Below are positions 33,157-40,744 of a DNA stretch of 64,000 nt, piece after piece. The DNA is taken from contig NZ_JBHZGO010000083.1 in assembly GCF_042747725.1 (NCBI RefSeq), forward strand, positions 62,001-126,000. Reading direction: 5' to 3'. Source of the DNA: FACHB-T130 sp042747725 (GTDB lineage: Bacteria > Cyanobacteriota > Cyanobacteriia > Cyanobacteriales > FACHB-T130). The first letter of the stretch is position 1; every line of letters starts with the position of its first letter. The notes under the pieces were generated by a model. The model did not search any database, was not told where the DNA came from, and was given only the letters and a program-made list of their open reading frames with translations. A program made the translations under genes and the position numbers.

Positions 33157-35274
33157 TTAAGCCAAACCCACAGCAGCAATCAAAACATCAATTACTTTAA
33201 TTGCAATAAACGGCGCAATCACTCCACCCAAGCCATAAATTAGGATATTTCGTTGCAGCAATTGATTAGCCGTGAGCGGTCTGAATTTGACTCCAGTCAG
33301 CGCCAAAGGAATCAAAGCGGGAATAATCAAAGCGTTGTAAACCAGAGCTGATAAAACCGCCGATTTGGCACTAGCTAATCCCATAACATTGAGACTGTTA
33401 ATTCCAGATGAAGCAAATATTGCGGGGATAATAGCGAAGTATTTGGCAATATCATTAGCAAGTGAAAAAGTGGTCAGCGCCCCGCGAGTAATTAACAGTT
33501 GTTTGCCGATTGTCACTAAGTCGATTAACTTGGTGGGGTCAGAATCCAAATCCACCATATTCGCAGCTTCTTTCGCCGCCTGAGTGCCAGAGTTCATTGC
33601 TACACCCACATTAGCCTGAGCCAAGGCTGGGGCGTCGTTGGTGCCATCGCCAGTCATGGCAACCAATTTACCAGCTGCTTGTTCGCGCTGAATGACGGCG
33701 ATTTTGTCCTCTGGCGTAGCTTCGGCGATGAAGTCATCGACTCCGGCTTCTTGGGCGATAACGGAAGCGGTGATTCGGTTGTCGCCAGTTAACATAACGG
33801 TGCGAATGCCCATCCGCCGCAGTTGGTCAAAGCGATCGCGTATACCTGGTTTGATGATATCTTTCAGGTAAATGATGCCGTAGATGTCGCTACCTTGACA
33901 AACTGCTAGAGGTGTGCCACCGAATCGGGAAACTTTTTCGTAGGCTGCATTGAGGTCTGGTGCCAGATTACCATCACGGGAGAGAGCATCCGCCCCGCTT
34001 CGCGAACGCACAAATCCCTTGATCGCATCTACCGCACCCTTACGGACTTCACCACCATCGGGCAAATCCGTACCGCTCATGCGCGTTTTGGCAGAAAATT
34101 CGATTGCCTCAGCTGCATTGCGGTCAAAATCCACTGTTGACCCTAACTTCTCTGCTAGCCTGACAATTGACTTGCCTTCTGGCGTCTCATCAAATACGCT
34201 GGCAGCCAGAGCAACTTTAGCAATATCATCCATCGAATGACCGTTAACTGGGATAAATTCCTCGGCTAAACGGTTTCCTAGGGTAATCGTGCCCGTTTTG
34301 TCCAAAATCAGGGTATTGACATCGCCACACGCTTCTACGGCTCGTCCAGATGTCGCTACCACGTTAAACTGGGCGACTCTGTCCATCCCGGCAATCCCAA
34401 TCGCACTCAGCAAGCCGCCAATCGTGGTTGGAATCAACGCCACTAACAGAGCAATCAGCGTGGCTACGCCCACCGGGTTATTTACGTAGTTGCCGTATGA
34501 TGGCAGCGTTGCTACGACAATCAGAAACACCTGAGTCAGAACTGCCAGCAATACCGTCAAGGCGATTTCGTTGGGTGTTTTGCTACGTTCTGCGCCTTCC
34601 ACCAGAGCAATCATCCGGTCTAAAAACCCCTTACCTGGGTCGGATGTTACTCGCAGAGTTAGTTCATCGGAGATAATCTTCGTGCCGCCTGTAACAGAAC
34701 TCGCAATATCTGAGCCTGGTTCTTTCAACACTGGCGCAGATTCCCCAGTAATTGCCGATTCATCGACGGAGGCGACACCAGCAATCACTTCCCCGTCGGC
34801 GGGGATGATATCACCAGCAATAACTTTAATGCGATCGCCTTGCCTTAAATTAGTTGAAGATACCTCCTCAATTGAGCCATCGGGCAATAATTTCCGAGCA
34901 GTTGTGTCCGATTTGGTTGCCCGCATCGAGTCGGCTTGTGCCTTACCGCGTCCTTCTGCCACCGCTTCCGCAAAATTGGCAAATAGCAGGGTAAATAGCA
35001 AAATTACGGTAATTAGACCATTAAATAGCCGCTGGTTTTCGCCCGGTACTGTGCCAAACAAATTTGGGTCAATTGTTACCAGTGCAGTGATGATGGTGCC
35101 AACCCACACTAGAAACATAACTGGATTTTTCAGCATGATTCGTGGGTTGAGCTTGACAAAAGCATCCCGGAAAGCTCGCTGATAAAGCCCTTTAGTATTT
35201 ACCTTGGGGGTATGTTTGCGCGAAGAACGTGCCCCTCTTGGCTGCTGGGGAGAAGAAATATTGTTAGAAGTCAT
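33157..35274 (-). CDS. kdpB: Potassium-transporting P-type ATPase KdpB
   Basis: Catalytic subunit of the Kdp pump. It has 705 residues. The phosphorylated Asp is in LILDKTGTITLGNR; the actuator has TGESAPVLKEPGSD; the hinge is AMTGDGTNDAPALAQANVGVAMNSGTQAAKEAANMVDLDSDPTKL. Seven membrane helices are visible. A Gly/Ser-poor basic N-terminal tail of about 40 residues (RGARSSRKHTPK) is longer than in E. coli. It lies 89 bp downstream of kdpA. Confidence 0.98.
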   Translation of the reverse strand: MTSNNISSPQQPRGARSSRKHTPKVNTKGLYQRAFRDAFVKLNPRIMLKNPVMFLVWVGTIITALVTIDPNLFGTVPGENQRLFNGLITVILLFTLLFANFAEAVAEGRGKAQADSMRATKSDTTARKLLPDGSIEEVSSTNLRQGDRIKVIAGDIIPADGEVIAGVASVDESAITGESAPVLKEPGSDIASSVTGGTKIISDELTLRVTSDPGKGFLDRMIALVEGAERSKTPNEIALTVLLAVLTQVFLIVVATLPSYGNYVNNPVGVATLIALLVALIPTTIGGLLSAIGIAGMDRVAQFNVVATSGRAVEACGDVNTLILDKTGTITLGNRLAEEFIPVNGHSMDDIAKVALAASVFDETPEGKSIVRLAEKLGSTVDFDRNAAEAIEFSAKTRMSGTDLPDGGEVRKGAVDAIKGFVRSRSGADALSRDGNLAPDLNAAYEKVSRFGGTPLAVCQGSDIYGIIYLKDIIKPGIRDRFDQLRRMGIRTVMLTGDNRITASVIAQEAGVDDFIAEATPEDKIAVIQREQAAGKLVAMTGDGTNDAPALAQANVGVAMNSGTQAAKEAANMVDLDSDPTKLIDLVTIGKQLLITRGALTTFSLANDIAKYFAIIPAIFASSGINSLNVMGLASAKSAVLSALVYNALIIPALIPLALTGVKFRPLTANQLLQRNILIYGLGGVIAPFIAIKVIDVLIAAVGLA

Positions 35275-35363
35275 ATTTCAAGATTCCTTAAAGTTTAAAC
35301 CCAAACAAGGTTCAAAATTTGAACAAAGGTTGTTATAACTTTGCGTACCGAGAGCGTTAAAAA

Positions 35364-37055
35364 TTACCCTCCTTTAGCAATTTGGAAAGCTTCGGCTATA
35401 GGACCAAGTGCTAAAACTGGGAAGAAGGTTAGTGCGCCTAAAATCAAGATAATTCCCGCTGTGACGGCGGTAAATAGAAGTGTATCGGTGCGGAGGGTGC
35501 CGCTAGTTTCGGGTACTGGTTGTTTGTGAGCCATGCTGTCGGCTAACAGCAGCAGGGCGATAATCGGGATGTAGCGACCGAGTAAGAGGCTGAAACACGT
35601 ACTCAAGTTCCACCACAGGGTAGCGTCGCCCAATCCTTCAAAGCCAGATCCGTTGTTGGCGGAGGCTGAGGTGTACTCGTAGACGACTTGGGAGATGCCG
35701 TGAAAGCCGGGGTTACTGATTCCAGCCAGGGTGTTGGGAAAAGCGAGAGTAATGGCTGAGGGAATCAATACTGCTATCGGGTGGATGAGTAGCACGACGC
35801 TGGCAAGAACGATTTCTTTTTTCTCAACTTTTCGCCCCAAAAATTCTGGGGTTCTTCCCACCATCAAGCCTGTCAGAAATACTGTCAAAATTAGGTAGAT
35901 GAACAAGTAAGCTGTTCCAGTCCCCTGACCACCCCAGACAATCTGAAGGAACATATTAAACAGGGTGGAAAAGCCTCCCGGAGGCATTAGAGAATCGTGC
36001 ATCCCGTTGACAGCACCGCACATAGTTCCTGTTGTCGTAATTGCCCAAAGTGCTGTCTGTGCCCAACCAAATCTAACTTCTTTGCCTTCTAAGTTGGGAA
36101 TAGGTTGCTGTCCTCCCAGGAGATTATTAACTAGAGGATTTCCTTGATATTCGGCAATGGCAGTAATACTAATCAAGACAGCATAAATAATAAATACCAT
36201 CCAAAATAGCAGCCATCCCTGCTTTTTGTTATTGGCAAAGATGCCGTAGGTTATAATCAGCGACGCCGGAATGCAAACCATCGCAATTGTTTCTAGCAGA
36301 TTGGAGAAGCCATTGGGATTTTCAAATGGATGGGCGGAGTTGATGGCAAAAAATCCACCGCCATTTTCTCCTAGCTGTTTGATACTTTCAAAGTGGGCTA
36401 CAGGGCCACGGGCAATGATTTGTATTCCATTTTCTAAGGTGGTAGCTACCTGCGGTCTAGCTAAGGTTTCCGGAACGCCCAGAATTATTAACAATAGCGC
36501 TCCTAAGATGGACAGAGGCAGCAATATCCGCGTAATGGATTGGATTAAATCAACGTAAAAGTTACCTAGCGATCTGCCAGTTAAGCCGCGAATAAAGGCA
36601 ATTCCCACTGCTAATCCTGTCGCGGCTGAGGTAAACATTAGATAACCCAGCGCTAACATCTGACTGGCATAACTGAAGGTGGTTTCGCCAGAATAATGCT
36701 GCTGGTTTGTGTTGGTCAAAAATGAGATTGTTGTGTGCAGTGCTAAATCCCAACTGGGGGCACTTAATCCGGTAGGATTTAGGGGCAGGAATTGCTGTAG
36801 TATGAGAATTAGATAAACTAATATACCCATGACCAAGTTGGTATAAAGCACGGCACGGACATACTGCCAACCCGTCTGATTGTCTTGGTTTCGCACGCCC
36901 CCTAGTGCGTAGATAGCTTTTTCTATCGGTATCATTACCGGGTCAAAAAAGGTTTTTTCTCCTTTAAATACACGAGCTATGTAGTCGCCCAAAACCTTAC
37001 TTGTTACTACCAGAATAGATAAGGTTATGACAATTTGAAAGAAGCCTTGCCACAT
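35364..37055 (-). CDS. kdpA: Potassium-transporting ATPase KdpA (channel subunit)
   Basis: The K+-selective channel-like subunit, homologous to KtrB/TrkH. It has 563 residues and about ten membrane helices. Filter-type loops are visible as FLTNTNQQHYSGE, LGENGGGFFAINSAHPFENPN, TTTGTMCGAVNGMH and YTSASANNGSGFEGL. It is the first gene of the operon A-B-small-C-D. The 245-bp region upstream is shared with a divergent histidine kinase gene. Confidence 0.98.
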   Translation of the reverse strand: MWQGFFQIVITLSILVVTSKVLGDYIARVFKGEKTFFDPVMIPIEKAIYALGGVRNQDNQTGWQYVRAVLYTNLVMGILVYLILILQQFLPLNPTGLSAPSWDLALHTTISFLTNTNQQHYSGETTFSYASQMLALGYLMFTSAATGLAVGIAFIRGLTGRSLGNFYVDLIQSITRILLPLSILGALLLIILGVPETLARPQVATTLENGIQIIARGPVAHFESIKQLGENGGGFFAINSAHPFENPNGFSNLLETIAMVCIPASLIITYGIFANNKKQGWLLFWMVFIIYAVLISITAIAEYQGNPLVNNLLGGQQPIPNLEGKEVRFGWAQTALWAITTTGTMCGAVNGMHDSLMPPGGFSTLFNMFLQIVWGGQGTGTAYLFIYLILTVFLTGLMVGRTPEFLGRKVEKKEIVLASVVLLIHPIAVLIPSAITLAFPNTLAGISNPGFHGISQVVYEYTSASANNGSGFEGLGDATLWWNLSTCFSLLLGRYIPIIALLLLADSMAHKQPVPETSGTLRTDTLLFTAVTAGIILILGALTFFPVLALGPIAEAFQIAKGG

Positions 37056-37300
37056 AAATTAAACCTAATTTAATCTAAGTACAATTTACTTGCAGATAAA
37101 TTAGACAAATAAATCTTTAACTTGTCTGATTAGCATCCTAATACGTAAGCGACAAATACCACAATTAGATTACATATATAACCTAGATATATATGTATTA
37201 ATACATCTTCTATATCTGCAAGTATAGATTCAGGTTTGTCGCTAAACTGAGGATATAGTATAGGTCATGTGGTGCCGTTCATCAGTTAAAACTAAATCTG
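37056..37300. promoter_or_regulatory. Divergent kdp/two-component control region with 9-bp inverted repeat
   Basis: The interval between kdpA (minus) and the sensor kinase (plus) is AT-rich with an atatata stretch at about 37171-37200. Inverted arms agcgacaaa (37148-37156) and tttgtcgct (37235-37243) lie symmetrically around it. They are candidate half-sites for a regulator acting on both promoters. This is read from sequence symmetry only. Confidence 0.45.
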
Positions 37301-38401
37301 ATGAGGAGGTTACGCACCTTGGTGGCTATCAAAGCAAATCTTGTGATAAAAAATCAGCACTCGAATATGGGTTGGCTAATTGCAGGGGCATTTGCTGTCT
37401 TGATTATGCTGGAGTTTTCCACACCTCCATCCTATGTATTTGGCTACCTCTATATCGGACCAATTTTACTGACGAATTCGCGCTTGAGTCGCCACGCAAC
37501 GCTTAAACTCACGCTTTCTGCTGCTAGTCTAACTATCTTAAATTTGTTTTCTCCCACTATTGAACCGATCCAACCGTCAACGGTGGCAAACCGATTGATT
37601 GCAGTGATAGCGTTGGCGGTGACTTGCTGGTTGCTGCGTCGCAACCAGCGTTATGAAGAGGCGATGCAGAGACAACAAGCCCAATTGCGATCGCAAACAC
37701 AACTGGCAAGTCTTCGTGAAGATTTTGCCTCCACTTTGACACACGATCTCAAAACTCCTTTATTAGGCGCGATTGCAACGATTAAATCTTTCCAATTAGG
37801 GCACTTCGGTGCTTGTACGTCTCAGCAACAAAAAGTTTTGGCGATGATGGTTCGTTCTCACACTTCGACATTACATCTGGTGGAGACGCTGCTGGATGTA
37901 TATCGTAACGATACCAAAGGGCTAAAACTGGTGCTTTCGCCCGTGAATTTAGTTACCTTGGCTACTGAAGCGATCGCTACATTGACAGATTTAGCTTCTT
38001 CGCGTCGGGTGTACATTACTCTCAGTCATGGTTCAACCGATTTTCGCCGCTTTTTGTGGGTGAATGGAGATGCCTTGCAATTACAGCGAGTCTTTATAAA
38101 TTTACTCACTAATGGCATTAATCATTCCCCGCGTGGCGGTAAGGTAGAAGTCATACTGGAGTACCATGCTGATTATCAAATTGTGAAAATTCTCGATAAT
38201 GGGCAGGGCATCACAGAAGAAGAGTTACCCTACCTATTTGAGCGATTTTATCAAGGACATAGCGATCGCGTTGCTACAGGATCTGGACTGGGTTTATATC
38301 TGACTCGTCAGATTATTGAAGCGCACGGCGGTACAATTTGGGGAGAAAACCAGAAACCACGCGGGGCAATGTTTGGCTTTCGACTACCCGGTGGGAATTA
38401 A
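37301..38401 (+). CDS. Membrane sensor histidine kinase next to the kdp operon
   Basis: About 366 residues. Three or four N-terminal membrane helices (about 23-110) resemble the membrane block of KdpD. A short coiled coil follows, then HisKA with His in FASTLTHDLKTPLLG (about 150). The ATPase domain has N box FINLLTNGINHSP, G1 DNGQGI and G2 GSGLGLYL. The frame opens at ATG 37301, but a perfect AGGAGG at 37304-37309 points to TTG 37319 or GTG 37322 as the true start. It pairs with the response regulator 54 bp downstream, and together with the short KdpD may make up a split KdpD system. Confidence 0.88.
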   Translation: MRRLRTLVAIKANLVIKNQHSNMGWLIAGAFAVLIMLEFSTPPSYVFGYLYIGPILLTNSRLSRHATLKLTLSAASLTILNLFSPTIEPIQPSTVANRLIAVIALAVTCWLLRRNQRYEEAMQRQQAQLRSQTQLASLREDFASTLTHDLKTPLLGAIATIKSFQLGHFGACTSQQQKVLAMMVRSHTSTLHLVETLLDVYRNDTKGLKLVLSPVNLVTLATEAIATLTDLASSRRVYITLSHGSTDFRRFLWVNGDALQLQRVFINLLTNGINHSPRGGKVEVILEYHADYQIVKILDNGQGITEEELPYLFERFYQGHSDRVATGSGLGLYLTRQIIEAHGGTIWGENQKPRGAMFGFRLPGGN

Positions 38402-38455
38402 AAATTAATCATTAAAAATTTTTATGATTGCAACTTAACTTTTAAGACCTTAAAG

Positions 38456-39139
38456 ATGAAACCTTCGTTGCGGATTTTATTAGTGGAAGATGATGAACTG
38501 TTTCGCCTGGGACTGCGGATGCGGTTGCAACAGGAAGGGTTAGAAGTCGTTGGAGAAGCGGTTGATGGCGAAACCGCTGTGGAACTGACGAATTGCTATT
38601 TACCAGATGTAGTGTTGTTGGATGTGGGATTGCCTGGTTTGGGAGGCGTTGAAGCGTGTCGCCAAATTAAACAGCGTCATCCCAAAATGCCGATTTTGGT
38701 TTTAACTTCTCATTCCCAAAAGCCTTTAATTGAGCGGTTAATTGCTGCTGGCGCTCATGGCTATTGTCTCAAAGGAATCGAAGCTGAACTATTAATTTTA
38801 GCACTACGTTCAGTTGCAGCCGGTGCCTCATGGTGGGATCAAACGGGGACAGCAGAAATTCGCGCTGCATTTACAGAAAATCCACACTCAGCACTTGCAT
38901 CTAAAACCGCTGAACCTTTAGCAACTCCGCTTACCAGTCGGGAATTGGAGATTTTAGCATTAATTGCCGCCGGGAAGACAAATCAGGAAATTGCCGAACT
39001 TCTAAATATCGCCTTGGGTACAGTTCGGGTTCACGTCCACGCTATTTTACAAAAGTTGGAGGTACGCGATCGCACTCAAGCCGCCATCTTGGCAATTCAA
39101 AAAGGATTAGTAGCCGTAGATTTGTTACTACAAGAATAA
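38456..39139 (+). CDS. NarL/FixJ-type response regulator
   Basis: 227 residues. The receiver domain (about 5-122) has acidic pocket EDDE, phosphoacceptor Asp56 in VVLLDVGLPGLGG, Thr in VLTSHSQ and Lys in CLKGIEAE. The C-terminal LuxR-type helix-turn-helix (about 160-220) has LTSRELEILALIAAGKTNQEIAELLNIALGTVRVHVHAIL. The usual Kdp regulator KdpE is an OmpR-type protein, so this is a different output family. It probably forms an operon with the upstream kinase. Direct control of kdp is inference from position. Confidence 0.9.
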   Translation: MKPSLRILLVEDDELFRLGLRMRLQQEGLEVVGEAVDGETAVELTNCYLPDVVLLDVGLPGLGGVEACRQIKQRHPKMPILVLTSHSQKPLIERLIAAGAHGYCLKGIEAELLILALRSVAAGASWWDQTGTAEIRAAFTENPHSALASKTAEPLATPLTSRELEILALIAAGKTNQEIAELLNIALGTVRVHVHAILQKLEVRDRTQAAILAIQKGLVAVDLLLQE

Positions 39140-39172
39140 TTAATCAAGATTCATTTATATTAGCAAGTTCCT

Positions 39173-39946
39173 ATGACCTCAACAGAAACACCATTTCCCA
39201 TTGGTTTCACCCTTCCCGACCATACCCAATTACCAGAGTCGGATGGCAGCATCGTGCAAAACTTTCAAGAACATCCGCAAAGCATTTTGCTCACCGACTC
39301 TATACAGCCACTCTTACAACAAATACATCCCGATGGGCAATACTGCATCGGTCAAGATAGCGGTATCTATTGGCGGATAACTGACCCGCCGCTAAACGGA
39401 TGCAAAGCTCCCGACTGGTTTTATGTGCCGAATGTCCCGCCGACTTTAAATGGTCAATACCGACGTTCTTATGTAATTTGGCAAGAACTCATAGCACCGC
39501 TGATTGTACTAGAATTTGTCTCTGGAGATGGCAGCGAAGAACGAGACCAAACCCCCATGAGTGGCAAGTTTTGGGTTTATGAGCAGGCAATTCGCGTTCC
39601 CTTTTATGGCATCTTTGATGCTGGAGTGCTTGTTGATTCTTCTCCTAGACCAGCGTTACTAGAAGTCTATCAGTTGATAGCGGGACGCTATGTAAGAATG
39701 CCAGCTAATGAGCGAGGACGCTACCTTATTCCGCCGATGGGAGTTGAGTTAGGAATTTGGCAGGGTCGATACCAAAATACAGAAGTTCCCTGGTTGCGCT
39801 GGTGGGATGCTCAGGGGAACCTATTGTTAACTGGATGGGAACGCAATCAGCAGGCTCAATCTCAGATAGAACAGCAACGCGATCGCGCTGAACGCTTAGC
39901 AGAAAGGTTAAGAGCAATGGGCGTTAATCCCGATGAGTTAACGTGA
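39173..39946 (+). CDS. Uma2 family (DUF820) endonuclease-like protein, copy 1
   Basis: A 257-residue protein of the PD-(D/E)XK-type Uma2 family, abundant in cyanobacteria. The core is PDWFYVPNVPPTL (PD), LEFVSGDGSEERD (E) and GKFWVYEQAIRVPFYGIFD (K). A coiled C-terminal tail ends AERLRAMGVNPDEL, a common tail of cyanobacterial Uma2 proteins. It begins 33 bp after the response regulator and is followed by a close paralog. Biological role unknown; nuclease activity is predicted, not shown. Confidence 0.9.
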   Translation: MTSTETPFPIGFTLPDHTQLPESDGSIVQNFQEHPQSILLTDSIQPLLQQIHPDGQYCIGQDSGIYWRITDPPLNGCKAPDWFYVPNVPPTLNGQYRRSYVIWQELIAPLIVLEFVSGDGSEERDQTPMSGKFWVYEQAIRVPFYGIFDAGVLVDSSPRPALLEVYQLIAGRYVRMPANERGRYLIPPMGVELGIWQGRYQNTEVPWLRWWDAQGNLLLTGWERNQQAQSQIEQQRDRAERLAERLRAMGVNPDELT

Positions 39947-39986
39947 GATAAAAAACCGCGATCGGTCGGTATATTAGCAAGTTCCT

Positions 39987-40715
39987 ATGACATCAACAGA
40001 AACACCATTTCCCATTGGTTTCACCCTTCCCGACCATACCCAATTACCAGAGTCGGATGGCACATTTGTGAAAAACTTTCAAGAACCGCCCCAAGGCGAT
40101 CTGCTGACCCACTGTATAGAACCAGTTTTGCAGCAAATTCATCCCGATGGGCAATATTGCATCGGTCGAGATAGCGGTATCTATTGGCGGATAACAGAAC
40201 CGCCTGAAAGAGGAGCAGAAGCACCAGACTGGTTTTATGTGCCGAATGTCCCGCCGACTTTGAACGGTCAATACCGACGTTCTTATGTCTTGTGGCAAGA
40301 ATACGTTGCGCCGCTGATGGCGCTGGAGTTTGTCTCAGGCGATGGTTCCCAAGAACGAGACAGAACCCCGATAACTGGCAAGTTTTGGGTTTACGAGCAG
40401 GCGATTCGAGTTCCCTTCTATGGCATCTATGAAGTAAATCTGGCACGAGTGGAAGTGTACCAATTAATTAACGGGCGCTATCAGATGATGCAGCCTAACG
40501 AGCGCGGACACTATCCCATTGAGCCTTTAGGAGTAGAGTTGGGAATTTGGCAAGGTCGATATACAAATATGGAATTTCCCTGGTTGCGCTGGTGGGATGC
40601 TCAGGGAAACTTGCTGCTAGACGGTACTGAGATAGCACAGCTTGCAGAAGAACGCGCTGAACGCTTGGCAGAACGATTGAGGGCAATGGGTGTTAATCCG
40701 GATGAATTAGCTTAA
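39987..40715 (+). CDS. Uma2 family (DUF820) endonuclease-like protein, copy 2
   Basis: A 242-residue tandem paralog of the preceding gene. The first 29 residues are identical and the core motifs are the same (PDWFYVPNVPP, LEFVSGDGSQERD, GKFWVYEQAIRVPFYGIYE). It lacks a roughly 12-residue loop after the last motif and a Gln-rich part of the tail. The sequence before the ATG (tattagcaagttcct) is also duplicated, so the copying event included the 5' leader and ribosome site. Confidence 0.9.
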   Translation: MTSTETPFPIGFTLPDHTQLPESDGTFVKNFQEPPQGDLLTHCIEPVLQQIHPDGQYCIGRDSGIYWRITEPPERGAEAPDWFYVPNVPPTLNGQYRRSYVLWQEYVAPLMALEFVSGDGSQERDRTPITGKFWVYEQAIRVPFYGIYEVNLARVEVYQLINGRYQMMQPNERGHYPIEPLGVELGIWQGRYTNMEFPWLRWWDAQGNLLLDGTEIAQLAEERAERLAERLRAMGVNPDELA

Positions 40716-40744
40716 GATCGGAAACCGGGTTTCTGGTTTGGATA

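Noticed and set aside
34571..35182. 203-residue plus-strand ORF opposite kdpB
   Set aside because: It is a mirror of the kdpB coding frame. It has no family motif or ribosome site, and kdpB on the other strand is certain.
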